Source: CAVZYN01 sp963779515 (GTDB taxonomy: Bacteria > Pseudomonadota > Alphaproteobacteria > Rhizobiales > Hyphomicrobiaceae). From it: a DNA stretch of 64,000 nt. The stretch is from NCBI GenBank assembly GCA_963779515.1, contig CAVZYN010000018.1:186001-250000 (forward strand). Reading direction: 5' to 3'. Shown here piece by piece: positions 54,004 to 63,230 of this stretch. Within the stretch, counting starts at the first letter, position 1. Each line of letters opens with the position of its first letter. Made by a program: the position numbers and the translations under genes. A model generated the notes under the pieces. It saw only the letters and a list, made by a program, of their open reading frames with translations. It was not told where the DNA came from and ran no database searches.

Positions 54004-54933
54004 CTAAACCGGCGCGATCGTCCGGGGAAACAGGTCGCGGCGTTCGAGGATGAAAGCCTTCAGAACCGTCGCTGCGCCCGTCAGGCTCCGATCGGACCGG
54101 TGGATCAGATACCATTGTCGCACCAGCGGCAGACCGGTGACCGGCAGCGCCGCGAGCTTGCCCTCCTGCAGTTCCGTGTAGCAGGTGTGCGCCGAGACGA
54201 TCGCGATGCCGAGTCCGGCCATGACCGCCTGCTTGATGGTCTCGTTGGTGCCCATTTCCACGACGTCGTGCGCACGGCCGCTACCGACGCGCTCCAGGAA
54301 ACGGTCCATCAGCGACCGCGTCCCAGAGCCGGGTTCCCGAGCGAGGAACCGCTCGCGCGCCAGGGCTTCGAAGGGGATGTCGGTCTGGCCTGCCAATGGA
54401 TGGTCCGGTGACGCAATCAGCACGTGGGGATGATCACAGAGGACGGCGCGGTCGACGGCCACCGAGTCGGGCGGCCGCCCCATGAGCAGCAGATCGTATT
54501 CGTTGAGCTCAAGGCCGCGGATGATCTCGCTGCGATTGCCGATCACCAGTTTTACGCGAATGCCCGGATGTTTCTGCTGAAACGCGGCGACGATAGAGGG
54601 CGCCACGTACTTGCCGGTGCTGACGACGGCGAAGACCACCGATCCCATCGCGCCTGAACGCAATGCGGTGATCCGATCTCCTGCCTGCGCGATCAGCCGC
54701 TCGACCGTGAGGGCGGTATCCAGGAGTTCGCGGCCAATCTCGGTTGGTGTGAAGCTGTTCGCTGACCGGTCGAACAACGGGCCGCCGACACTCGTCTCGA
54801 GGATTTTCAATTGAGTGGTAATCGCCGGCGGTGTGACATGGAGGTCCTTCGCAGCGCCGGTGACAGTGCCGTGCTGGACGGTGCTCGCGAGCGCGCGTAG
54901 CTGCTTGAGGGTGAGACTGCGGAAGTCGGGCAT
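54004..54933 (-). CDS. cbbR: LysR-type activator of the Calvin-cycle operon, CbbR
   Basis: A 309-residue LTTR with the CbbR-like start MPDFRSLTLKQLRALASTVQHGTVTGAAKDLHVTPPAITTQLKILE (read in pieces) and an effector domain beginning SVVFAVVSTGKYVAPSIVAAF. CbbR proteins sense metabolites such as NADPH or RuBP and activate cbb genes. It is divergent from cbbF with 102 bp between starts, the standard arrangement. Confidence 0.92.
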   Translation of the reverse strand: MPDFRSLTLKQLRALASTVQHGTVTGAAKDLHVTPPAITTQLKILETSVGGPLFDRSANSFTPTEIGRELLDTALTVERLIAQAGDRITALRSGAMGSVVFAVVSTGKYVAPSIVAAFQQKHPGIRVKLVIGNRSEIIRGLELNEYDLLLMGRPPDSVAVDRAVLCDHPHVLIASPDHPLAGQTDIPFEALARERFLAREPGSGTRSLMDRFLERVGSGRAHDVVEMGTNETIKQAVMAGLGIAIVSAHTCYTELQEGKLAALPVTGLPLVRQWYLIHRSDRSLTGAATVLKAFILERRDLFPRTIAPV

Positions 54934-55035
54934 TCAATTTTTCTACAACATTCTTTCGGATTATTAAATTCCTCTTTCTGTTCGTTTCCGCCACAACTCG
55001 TTTGAGGCGTGCCAGATCGCCTGGGAGGACGCGGA
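54934..55035. promoter_or_regulatory. cbbR-cbbF divergent control region
   Basis: The 60 bases next to cbbR are markedly AT-rich (for example GGATTATTAAATTCC). It should hold the CbbR sites and both promoters by analogy to other cbb operons. I could not place a perfect T-N11-A dyad. GGGAGG precedes the cbbF ATG by about 7 bases. Confidence 0.5.
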
Positions 55036-56100
55036 ATGGTTGCCCCAATCAGCGCGGCCGGTATCGAACTCGGAGACTTTCTCGCCCGCGCCGGCATGGA
55101 CGGCGCCGACCTAGGCCTGTCCCGGCCGATCGCGCAGGTGATCGAGGCGCTGGCCGTCGCCGCCATCGACATCTCCAAAGTCGTCGCGCGTGGTCCCCTT
55201 GCTGGGACTCTTGGATCGAGCACCGGCGCCGTCAATGCCGACGGAGACCTCCAAACCACGCTCGACGCCGTCGCAAACCGGCGCATTCTCGACGCGCTGC
55301 AGGCGACGCCGACGGCCTATTTCGCGTCCGAGGAAGAGGACACAATTCTGACGCTCGACGCCCATGCGCCGCTCGCTGTGGCGGTCGACCCGCTTGATGG
55401 GTCCTCCAACATCGATGTCAACGTCTCGATCGGCACGATCTTTTCAATCTATCCCGTGGCGCCAGCGGGTGCCACCGCCTCATTCTTCCGCCCCGGGCGC
55501 GAGCAGGTGGCAGCTGGGTACTTCGTCTACGGCCCGCACACGGCGCTGGTGCTGACGACCGGCGATGGCGTCGATCTGTTCGTGCTCGATCAAACCGCTG
55601 GTGCTTTCCGCTTGGCCCGAGCGAGGATAGCGATCCCCGCCGCCGCGCGCGAATTCGCCATCAATGCCTCGAACCACCGCCACTGGTACGACCCGGTCAA
55701 GACGTTCGTCGACGATTGCCTTGCCGGCGCCGAGGGGCCGCGCGGCAAGGATTTTAACATGCGCTGGATCGCCTCGCTTGTCGCCGAAACGCATCGGATC
55801 TTTTCGCGCGGCGGCGTGTTCCTCTATCCGGCCGATCGCCGGCCGGGCTACGAGCACGGACGTCTCCGGCTGATCTACGAAGCCGCGCCAATCGCCTTGC
55901 TCGCCGAACAAGCCGGCGGCGGCGCGAGCGACGGCCACATGCGCATTCTCGAAAAGTTGCCCGCTGCCCTGCACGAACGGACGCCGTTGTTTTTCGGCTC
56001 CGCGGACAAGGTCGCACGGATCGCCAGCTACCACGCTGATCCCGGATTTCAACGCCAGCACGCGCCGCTGTTCGGCGCGCGCGGATTGTTCAGAACCTGA
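55036..56100 (+). CDS. cbbF: Fructose-1,6-bisphosphatase class I, CbbF
   Basis: A 354-residue enzyme with the metal/phosphate site AVDPLDGSSNIDVNVSIGTIF, FASEEEDT, the sugar-binding ASNHRHWYDPVKTF, and the C-terminal ILEKLPAALHERTPLFFGS. It hydrolyses fructose-1,6-bisphosphate (and often sedoheptulose-1,7-bisphosphate) for regeneration of RuBP. The ATG at 55036 was preferred to an upstream in-frame start because of the ribosome-binding site. It is the first gene of the cbb operon. Confidence 0.95.
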   Translation: MVAPISAAGIELGDFLARAGMDGADLGLSRPIAQVIEALAVAAIDISKVVARGPLAGTLGSSTGAVNADGDLQTTLDAVANRRILDALQATPTAYFASEEEDTILTLDAHAPLAVAVDPLDGSSNIDVNVSIGTIFSIYPVAPAGATASFFRPGREQVAAGYFVYGPHTALVLTTGDGVDLFVLDQTAGAFRLARARIAIPAAAREFAINASNHRHWYDPVKTFVDDCLAGAEGPRGKDFNMRWIASLVAETHRIFSRGGVFLYPADRRPGYEHGRLRLIYEAAPIALLAEQAGGGASDGHMRILEKLPAALHERTPLFFGSADKVARIASYHADPGFQRQHAPLFGARGLFRT

Positions 56101-56109
56101 TATCGCACC

Positions 56110-56985
56110 ATGTCGATCAAGCACCCCATCATTTCAGTCGTCGGCTCGTCGGGTGCAGGGACCAGCACGGTCAAGCATACGTTCGATCAGATCTTCCGGC
56201 GTGAGAACATCTCCGCTGCTTCGATCGAGGGCGACGCGTTCCATCGCTACGACCGCGCGGCGATGAAGGCCGAAATGCTGCGGCAGGTCGAGAGCGGCAA
56301 TCAAACATTCAGTCACTTTTCAATCGAAGCCAATCTGCTCGACGAGCTTGCAGCTCAGTTCAAAAACTATTCGGACGCCGGGCGATGCCGGTCGCGACAG
56401 TATGTGCATAGCGCGGAAGAGGCGGCGGCGCTGCAGGTGCCGCCCGGCCAGTTCACTGAGTGGGGCGAGATCGGTTCGGGCTCGGACCTGCTGTTCTACG
56501 AAGGTCTGCACGGAGCCCTCAAGACGGGCGAAATCGATATTGCCCAACATGCCGATCTCAAGATCGGCGTGGTGCCCGTCATAAATCTTGAATGGATACA
56601 GAAGATCCATCGCGACCGCGCGTCTCGCGGATATACCACCGAAGCGGTCACCGATACCATCCTGCGCCGGATGCATGCCTATGTGAACGTGATCTGCCCG
56701 CAGTTCACCGAGACCGACATCAATTTCCAGCGTGTTCCGATCGTCGACACCTCCAATCCCTTCGTCGCGCGGTGGATTCCGACGGCGGGAGAGTCGCTGG
56801 TCGTGATCCGGTTCCGCAATCCCCGCGGCATCGATTTTCCGTATCTCGTCTCCATGATTCAGGGCGGTTGGATGAGCCGCGCCAATTCGATCGTCATCCC
56901 CGGCGACAAACTGGATCTCGCCATGCAGTTGATCCTCACGCCCATCATCATCCGCCTCGTCGAACGCGGCCGGCGCGCAAAATGA
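56110..56985 (+). CDS. cbbP: Phosphoribulokinase, CbbP
   Basis: A 291-residue class I phosphoribulokinase. It has P-loop GSSGAGTST in its usual bacterial form, IEGDAFHRYDRAAMKAEM, the catalytic LLFYEGLHGAL and RSRQYVHSAEEAAALQVPPG. It phosphorylates ribulose-5-phosphate to RuBP, the RuBisCO substrate. It begins 9 bp after cbbF and is followed by cbbL after 30 bp. Confidence 0.95.
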   Translation: MSIKHPIISVVGSSGAGTSTVKHTFDQIFRRENISAASIEGDAFHRYDRAAMKAEMLRQVESGNQTFSHFSIEANLLDELAAQFKNYSDAGRCRSRQYVHSAEEAAALQVPPGQFTEWGEIGSGSDLLFYEGLHGALKTGEIDIAQHADLKIGVVPVINLEWIQKIHRDRASRGYTTEAVTDTILRRMHAYVNVICPQFTETDINFQRVPIVDTSNPFVARWIPTAGESLVVIRFRNPRGIDFPYLVSMIQGGWMSRANSIVIPGDKLDLAMQLILTPIIIRLVERGRRAK

Positions 56986-57015
56986 ACGTTTCACGCCAGC
57001 AACCAGGAGCCCCCC

Positions 57016-58479
57016 ATGGCCGATAAGTCCAAGACCGCGATCAAGGGCAAGGAGCGCTACAAGGCCGGCGTGCTGAAGTACGCGCAGATGGGTTACTGGG
57101 ATGGCGACTATGAGCCAAAGGATACCGACCTATTGGCGCTGTTCCGCATCACGCCACAGGACGGTGTCGATCCAATCGAGGCCGCTGCCGCCGTCGCCGG
57201 CGAAAGCTCGACCGCGACGTGGACCGTCGTGTGGACCGACCGCTTGACCGCCTGCGACCAGTACCGCGCAAAAGCCTATCGCGTCGATCCGGTGCCGGGG
57301 ATCCCCGGCCAGTTTTTCTGCTACGTCGCCTACGATTTGATCCTTTTCGAGGAAGGCTCGATCGCCAACCTGACCGCGTCGATCATCGGCAACGTGTTCT
57401 CGTTCAAGCCGCTGAAGGCGGCCCGGCTCGAGGATATGCGGCTGCCCGTCGCCTACGTGAAAACTTTCAAAGGTCCACCGACCGGCATCGTCATCGAACG
57501 CGAGCGTCTCGACAAATTCGGCAAACCTTTGCTCGGCGCCACCACCAAGCCGAAACTTGGTCTCTCCGCCAAGAACTACGGCCGTGTCGTCTACGAGGGC
57601 TTGAAGGGTGGCCTCGATTTCATGAAGGACGACGAGAACATCAACTCGCAGCCGTTCATGCATTGGCGCGACCGCTTCCTCTACTGCATGGAGGCGGTCA
57701 ACCTCGCGACCGCTCGCACCGGCGAGGTCAAGGGCCACTATCTCAACATCACCGCCGGCACGATGGAGGAGATGTATCGCCGGGCTGAGTTCGCGAAGGA
57801 ACTCGGTTCGGTGATCGTGATGATCGACCTGATCATCGGCTACACCGCCATTCAATCGATCTCGGAATGGTGCCGGCAGAACGACATGATTCTGCATCTG
57901 CATCGCGCCGGTCACGGCACCTACACGCGCCAGAAGAATCACGGCATCTCATTCCGCGTCATCGCCAAGTGGATGCGGCTCGCCGGCGTCGACCACATTC
58001 ACGCTGGCACGGCCGTGGGAAAGCTCGAGGGCGATCCGATGACGGTGCAGGGGTACTACAACGTCTGCCGCGAGCTGAAGAACCCGGTCGATCTGCCGCG
58101 CGGGATCTACTTCGAGCAGGACTGGGCCGACATTCGCAAGGTCATGCCGGTCGCCTCGGGCGGCATTCACGCCGGCCAGATGCACCAGCTATTGCACTTG
58201 TTCGGCGACGACGTGGTTCTGCAGTTCGGTGGCGGCACCATCGGCCACCCGATGGGAATCCAGGCCGGCGCGCAAGCCAATCGCGTCGCACTCGAAGCGA
58301 TGGTGCTCGCGCGCAACGAGGGCCGGGATATCGCCACCGAAGGGCCTGAGATTCTGAGAGCAGCGGCGAAATGGTGCAAGCCACTCGAGGCCGCGCTCGA
58401 TGTCTGGGGCAACATCACATTCAATTATGAATCGACCGATACGTCCGATTTCGTGCCGACCGCCTCGGTTGCGATGTGA
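57016..58479 (+). CDS. cbbL: RuBisCO large subunit, form IC (red type)
   Basis: A 487-residue large subunit. Active-site elements are complete: TTKPKLGLS, GGLDFMKDDEN with the carbamylated Lys204, the HLHRAGHGTYTRQ strand, and loop 6 GTAVGKLEGD with Lys336. QFGGGTIGHPMGIQAGA follows near the end. Length, N-terminal sequence and partner genes (cbbX, extended cbbS) place it in red-type form IC, common in rhizobia. AGGAG lies about 9 bases before the ATG. Confidence 0.97.
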   Translation: MADKSKTAIKGKERYKAGVLKYAQMGYWDGDYEPKDTDLLALFRITPQDGVDPIEAAAAVAGESSTATWTVVWTDRLTACDQYRAKAYRVDPVPGIPGQFFCYVAYDLILFEEGSIANLTASIIGNVFSFKPLKAARLEDMRLPVAYVKTFKGPPTGIVIERERLDKFGKPLLGATTKPKLGLSAKNYGRVVYEGLKGGLDFMKDDENINSQPFMHWRDRFLYCMEAVNLATARTGEVKGHYLNITAGTMEEMYRRAEFAKELGSVIVMIDLIIGYTAIQSISEWCRQNDMILHLHRAGHGTYTRQKNHGISFRVIAKWMRLAGVDHIHAGTAVGKLEGDPMTVQGYYNVCRELKNPVDLPRGIYFEQDWADIRKVMPVASGGIHAGQMHQLLHLFGDDVVLQFGGGTIGHPMGIQAGAQANRVALEAMVLARNEGRDIATEGPEILRAAAKWCKPLEAALDVWGNITFNYESTDTSDFVPTASVAM

Positions 58480-58505
58480 GCGGCCAAAGACCAGGAGAGT
58501 AAAAT

Positions 58506-58895
58506 ATGCGCGTGACCCAAGGCTGCTTTTCGTTTCTTCCCGACCTCACCGATACGCAGATCGCGGCGCAAGTCGACTATTGCCTGCGCAACGGCTGGGC
58601 GATCGGGATCGAGTACACGGACGACGCCCACCCTCGCAATACTTACTGGGAAATGTGGGGCAACCCGATGTTCGATCTCAAGGACGCCGCCGGCGTGATG
58701 CTGGAACTCAAAGCCTGCCGCAAGGCGCAGGGCGACATGTACATCCGCATCAATGCGTTCGATTCGACCCGCGGCTTCGAGACGGTGCGTATGTCGTTCA
58801 TCGTCGACCGGCCCAAGGTTGAGCGGGCGATCGAGATGATCCGCACCGATGGCTACGGCCGATCCCAGTCCTACAGTTGGAAAGTTACCGGTTGA
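58506..58895 (+). CDS. cbbS: RuBisCO small subunit, red type
   Basis: A 129-residue small subunit with RVTQGCFSFLPDLTDTQI, the WEMWGNPMFDLKDA box, and the C-terminal extension of about 25 residues (EMIRTDGYGRSQSYSWKVTG, read in pieces) that forms the central channel hairpin in form IC/ID enzymes. It follows cbbL after 26 bp with AGGAGAG as ribosome-binding site. Confidence 0.95.
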   Translation: MRVTQGCFSFLPDLTDTQIAAQVDYCLRNGWAIGIEYTDDAHPRNTYWEMWGNPMFDLKDAAGVMLELKACRKAQGDMYIRINAFDSTRGFETVRMSFIVDRPKVERAIEMIRTDGYGRSQSYSWKVTG

Positions 58896-58913
58896 CGGCG
58901 AGGGCGATGGCCG

Positions 58914-59843
58914 ATGTCAGATGACGCAAATGTTGCGACAGCGGCGGCACGGTCGGTGGACCTGGCCGGCGAGTATCACTCCTCGGGTGTCGCCGAGGTG
59001 CTCAAGGAACTCGACGACGAGCTGATCGGCTTGAGGCCCGTGAAAAGCCGCATTCGCGAGATTGCGGCGCTGCTGCTGGTGGAGCGTGCGCGCAAGAGCC
59101 TCGGTCTCGTCCACGATACGCCGACCCTGCATATGAGCTTCACGGGGAATCCCGGGACCGGCAAGACCACCGTCGCGCTCAAGATGGCGGGTCTGTTGCA
59201 TCGGCTCGGTTACGTGCGCAAAGGTCATCTGATCTCGGTGACACGCGACGATCTCGTCGGTCAGTACATCGGCCATACCGCGCCGAAGACCAAGGAGATC
59301 CTGAAAAAGGCGATGGGCGGCGTTCTGTTCATCGACGAGGCCTACTATCTCTATCGGCCCGACAACGAGCGCGACTACGGCCAGGAAGCGATCGAGATCC
59401 TGCTGCAGGTGATGGAGAACAACCGCGACGATCTCGTCGTGATCCTGGCGGGCTACGGCGACCGCATGGAAAGGTTCTTCACCAGTAACCCCGGCTTTCG
59501 CTCGCGCATCGCCCACCACATAGATTTTCCCGATTATGCCGACGACGAGTTGCTTCGCATCGCCGAGGCCATGCTCGCCAGCCAGAGTTATGCGCTGACG
59601 CCGGCCGCACGCGTGGCACTGGAGCAGTACATCGCGCACCGCCGCCAGCAGCCGCATTTCGCCAATGCCCGATCGATCCGCAACGCACTCGATCGGGCGC
59701 GATTGAGACAGGCGAACCGGCTTTTCGAGACCTCCAAGGGCCCGCTCGACGCCGCCGCACTTTCGACCATCGACGAGGCGGATATTCGCGCGAGCCGCGT
59801 TTTCCGGGGTGGATTGACCTACGAACGCAAGGAGCCCGAATGA
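58914..59843 (+). CDS. cbbX: RuBisCO activase CbbX
   Basis: A 309-residue AAA+ ATPase: Walker A GNPGTGKTTVALKM, Walker B GGVLFIDEAYYLY, arginine region GFRSRIAHHIDFPDY, and the N-terminal ELDDELIGLRPVKSRIREIAALLL. CbbX pulls on the large-subunit C-terminus to remove inhibitory sugar phosphates from red-type RuBisCO. It lies 18 bp after cbbS. Its stop overlaps a 28-codon frame (ATGA). Confidence 0.96.
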   Translation: MSDDANVATAAARSVDLAGEYHSSGVAEVLKELDDELIGLRPVKSRIREIAALLLVERARKSLGLVHDTPTLHMSFTGNPGTGKTTVALKMAGLLHRLGYVRKGHLISVTRDDLVGQYIGHTAPKTKEILKKAMGGVLFIDEAYYLYRPDNERDYGQEAIEILLQVMENNRDDLVVILAGYGDRMERFFTSNPGFRSRIAHHIDFPDYADDELLRIAEAMLASQSYALTPAARVALEQYIAHRRQQPHFANARSIRNALDRARLRQANRLFETSKGPLDAAALSTIDEADIRASRVFRGGLTYERKEPE

Positions 59844-59926
59844 CGAAGCGATACGCGGCGATTGTTACCGCAGTGTCGATCCTTGCGGTCGGCGCGGCAG
59901 ACCTCGACCGCGCGCGGGGGCGATGA
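59840..59926 (+). CDS. Small open frame linking cbbX and cbbY
   Basis: A 28-codon frame begins in the stop of cbbX (ATGA) and ends in the start of cbbY (ATGA). It reads MTKRYAAIVTAVSILAVGAA then a charged tail, resembling the start of a signal peptide. It may act as a translational coupler or be the stub of a lost exported protein. Coding status is supported only by the two overlaps. Confidence 0.4.
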   Translation: MTKRYAAIVTAVSILAVGAADLDRARGR

Positions 59927-60642
59927 GCTTGGCGATCGGCGCGCTGATCTTCGATGTCGATGGCACCCTCGCGGAGACCGAGGAGCTGCATCGCCAGGCC
60001 TTCAACGAGACGTTTTCCGCGCTTGGGTTAGCCGGTGTCTGGCACGATCCCGCACTGGGTTGGCACTGGTCTGTCGCAACGTACGGCCGGCTGCTCGGCA
60101 CGACCGGTGGCAAGGAGCGGATCGCTGCCTACCTGCGGCACGATCTCGGCGTCGATCCCGAACCGCATCGAGATCGCATCGCCGTCATTCATGGCCTGAA
60201 GACGCAGCGCTTCGCCGAACTCATGGCGTCGCAGGGCATCGGACTGCGCGCCGGCATTGCCGAGCTGTTCGCCCTGGCCCGCAGCCGCAATCTCGCCGTT
60301 GCTGTCGCCACGACGACGAGCGCGCCGAACGTAGATGCCGTCAGTCGCGCCGCCTTCGGCAAGCCCGCCAGCGATCTCTTCGACGTCGTCGCGGCGGGCG
60401 ACGAGATAGGCGCGAAAAAGCCGTCTCCCGACGTCTACCTGCTAGCGTTGCAACGTCTGGGCATGCCGGCGGCGGCGTGCGTTGCATTCGAGGATTCGCG
60501 CAACGGCCTCCTCGCGGCGCAAAGAGCCGGTCTCAGATGTGTCGTCAGTCCAAGCCTCTACACAGCCGCCGATGATTTCAGCGGCGCTGATCTGCTGGTG
60601 CCCGACTTCGCTGCGGCGCTGCCGTTGGTCGCGGTGTGGTAG
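59923..60642 (+). CDS. cbbY: HAD-family sugar phosphatase CbbY
   Basis: A 239-residue HAD hydrolase with motif I FDVDGTLAETEELHRQAFN, the lysine motif KKPSPDVYLLAL and motif IV FEDSRNGLLAAQRAG. CbbY dephosphorylates xylulose-1,5-bisphosphate, an inhibitory RuBisCO side product, and so complements CbbX. It closes the operon; bases 60643-60798 hold no gene. Confidence 0.93.
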   Translation: MSLAIGALIFDVDGTLAETEELHRQAFNETFSALGLAGVWHDPALGWHWSVATYGRLLGTTGGKERIAAYLRHDLGVDPEPHRDRIAVIHGLKTQRFAELMASQGIGLRAGIAELFALARSRNLAVAVATTTSAPNVDAVSRAAFGKPASDLFDVVAAGDEIGAKKPSPDVYLLALQRLGMPAAACVAFEDSRNGLLAAQRAGLRCVVSPSLYTAADDFSGADLLVPDFAAALPLVAVW

Positions 60643-60798
60643 AGCTGGTTCGAAGTAGTGAAGAGCCGCGCCACGCCGGCAACGACGAAATCGTGCTGGC
60701 CACAGCCGGGCGACGCGGTCACAAAACGATCCTGCTTCTGAAGCGCTCGCTGATTTACACGCACGCGGACGCGGCGATAGTCCGGTTCGGCGCTCGAT

Positions 60799-60981
60799 CT
60801 ACTGCACGTCGGAGACGACACAGTGCGGCGCATTGAGTGCGCTTTCGTCGAACGCCCTGAGAAATATCAACGCGTCGGCATAAACTTTTGCCTTGATGCC
60901 TTGGCCGAGCAGAACGAGGCGTGTCGATTCCAATACTCCAGGGTTATCGTCGATCAAGGCGAGCAGGATCGCATCACGCAA
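60799..60981 (-). pseudogene. Truncated response-regulator receiver domain
   Basis: A 60-residue frame carrying the first half of a FixJ-type receiver: LIDDNPGVLESTRLVLLG with the acidic pocket, YADALIFLRAF, and CVVSDVQ, where the Asp is the phosphorylation site. A stop codon comes directly after, where MPGM(S/D)G is expected. The remainder is not recognisable downstream. It is a remnant of a two-component regulator. Confidence 0.65.
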
Positions 60982-61803
60982 GGGATCGTTCTCGAGTGAC
61001 AGGCAGCGTGAACATGACCGCCGCGCCGCGCAAGCGCCGCTCCATAGATAGTATAGGCAAGCAAGTCGCCACTCAGAAGCCCTAGGGCGACGAGCTTCTT
61101 ATCCAAGATCAAAAGGAGGTGACGGCCCGAAATCGATGCGGCCACCGGCCGTTCGACTGGCGACATTTCTGCCGATGCTTCTATGGACATATGTGACTTG
61201 CAGTTAGAAACCCCATCTAGCGAAACGCTAGCCCGGGGCCTCCAGCAGCAGCAATTCGTAGAATCCCTCATGTTGCGGTGTGAACTAGTCGCGTTTCCTG
61301 TTTGTTGGTGCTCGCCTCGATCTGACATGTGCCAGCGACGGCCGATAAGCCACAGGCCTAGTCGAGGACGTCGAGCGCCAATACGATTGAGTTCTGGAGA
61401 GTGCTCGCTACGCAGGCTTTCGGCAATCCATCCATGGTACGGACGAACCTATCCCCCTGGGTTAAGTGATGGTGGCGGCGATTGGCCCTGCTCGAGGCTG
61501 TGTAGGAGCAGCTCGACTTCGACCCGCAAGCGATCCATGATGCGATTGGGCATGTCGTTACTGAGGTAGCTGGTGACTTCGGGCGGCGTCTGGATGGTAC
61601 CGACCGACTGCAGGAACTCCCGAGGCCCTTGTACCATTCGTCGACGATCAGGGGACTGCTGACGCGTGCGAACGTGCTCTTCAAGTACAAATTTCGGCGG
61701 ACGCCAAGCTGCGCGATTTCGCCGGGGGGAAGTGACTACGTGCCACCAAGTGAGGTTGGGCCTTGGCCCGGCCTCGATCCGTCGTTTTTAATTTGGACCA
61801 GCC
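60982..61803. other. Degenerate stretch without a supported gene
   Basis: Only short, mutually overlapping frames. A minus-strand frame at 61449-61637 (FLQSVGTIQTPPEVTSYL, then an amphipathic helix) has protein-like composition but no recognisable family and could be a remnant. Otherwise nothing is seen. Confidence 0.45.
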
Positions 61804-63117
61804 ATGGCGATCACGCATCTCAAGACCGCAACCAAGACTCCCGATACCGAAACAGAAAGCGCCCGCGAGGTCGTCGAGGAGATGCTGGCCACCATAACGG
61901 CAGGTGGCGAGCAGGCCGTGCGCGACTATGCGCTGAGGCTCGACAAGTGGTCGGGCGAGATCATCGTAACGCGCGAGGAAGCTGAGTACCGCACGAAGAA
62001 CCTACCGGCCAAGCTGAAGGCTGACATCGACTACGCCACATCTCGCGTGCGCCTTTTCGCCGAAGCGCAACGTGCCAGCGTACAGGACTTCCAAGTGGAG
62101 CTTTCGCCGGGCGTCATCACTGGACAAAAACTGGTACCCATGAACGTCGCCGGCTGTTACGTGCCGACCGGCCGATATGCCCACATTGCATCCGCTTATA
62201 TGTCGGTCGCTACGGCGCGCGCGGCCGGCGTCAAGACCGTGGTCGCCTGCTCCGCGCCCTATCGCGGCGAGGGCATCCACCCGTTCGTGCTCTATGCCAT
62301 GCTGACGGCCGGTGCCGATGTGATCATGACGCTCGGCGGCGTGCAGGCCATCGCGGCCATGGCGCACGGGCTGTTCACCGGCAAGCCCGCGGACATCCTC
62401 GTCGGGCCCGGCAACAAGTTCGTCGCCGAAGCCAAGCGCATGCTGTTCGGCCAAGTCGGCATCGATGTGTTCGCCGGGCCGTCTGAAGTGGCTGTCATCG
62501 CAGACGAGACCGCCGATCCGGTCATCGTTGCAGCGGACATCGTCGGCCAGATCGAGCATGGCCACGAAAGCCCGGGATGGCTGTTCACGACCTCGCGGCC
62601 CCTGGCCGAAGACGTCATGCGCCGCGTTCCGGATCTGATCGCGACCCTGCCGCCGACGGCGCGCGATGCGGCTGCTGCTGCCTGGCGCGACTATGGCGAA
62701 GTCATCGTTGCTTCGACGCGCGAAGAACTGGTCGCCGTGTCGGACAAATACGCCGCCGAACATTTGCAAGTGCAGGCCCGTGACCTGGACTGGTGGCTCG
62801 CCAATCTCACCAACTACGGCTCGCTGTTTCTCGGCGAGGAAACGACAGTGGCTTACGGCGACAAGGCAACCGGCCCGAACCATATCCTGCCGACCAAGAC
62901 GGCCGGACGCTACTCGGCGGGTCTCTCGGTGCACAAATTCCTCAAACCGCTGTCGTGGCAGCGCATGACCCGCGAAGGTTCGCGTGACGTGGCGCTGGCA
63001 ACCGCGCGCATTTCGCGCACCGAGGGTATGGAAGCGCACGCTCGCTCGGCCGATGTTCGGCTCGACAAGTATTTCCCCGGCCTGAACGATGATCGTGGAA
63101 AGCCGGTGGAGGCCTGA
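61804..63117 (+). CDS. HisD-family dehydrogenase, probably catabolic
   Basis: A 437-residue zinc-dependent dehydrogenase of the histidinol dehydrogenase family: VPTGRYAHIASAYMSVATARAAGVK (read in pieces), TLGGVQAIAAMAHG, VGPGNKFVAEAKRMLFG, FAGPSEVAVIADE, the metal/substrate region GQIEHGHES, and AEHLQVQ. No other his genes are nearby. The start MAITHLKTA resembles the paralogues found in catabolic clusters, such as HpsN-type sulfopropanediol dehydrogenases, rather than biosynthetic HisD. The substrate is probably an alcohol of unknown type. Confidence 0.83.
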   Translation: MAITHLKTATKTPDTETESAREVVEEMLATITAGGEQAVRDYALRLDKWSGEIIVTREEAEYRTKNLPAKLKADIDYATSRVRLFAEAQRASVQDFQVELSPGVITGQKLVPMNVAGCYVPTGRYAHIASAYMSVATARAAGVKTVVACSAPYRGEGIHPFVLYAMLTAGADVIMTLGGVQAIAAMAHGLFTGKPADILVGPGNKFVAEAKRMLFGQVGIDVFAGPSEVAVIADETADPVIVAADIVGQIEHGHESPGWLFTTSRPLAEDVMRRVPDLIATLPPTARDAAAAAWRDYGEVIVASTREELVAVSDKYAAEHLQVQARDLDWWLANLTNYGSLFLGEETTVAYGDKATGPNHILPTKTAGRYSAGLSVHKFLKPLSWQRMTREGSRDVALATARISRTEGMEAHARSADVRLDKYFPGLNDDRGKPVEA

Positions 63118-63230
63118 GCATTGGCTGATGATTCTGGCCGAAACCGCGTCCAGATCGACGAGTAGCAACCGCTTGGCTTTCCCAAGGTGGGGATGCGCTG
63201 AGGGCCAGGACGCCTACCGCGTTTCGGTCC

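Noticed and set aside
56110..56160. Missing Walker lysine in phosphoribulokinase (GAGTST)
   Set aside because: Unlike the LivF case, this form of the loop is normal for class I bacterial phosphoribulokinases.
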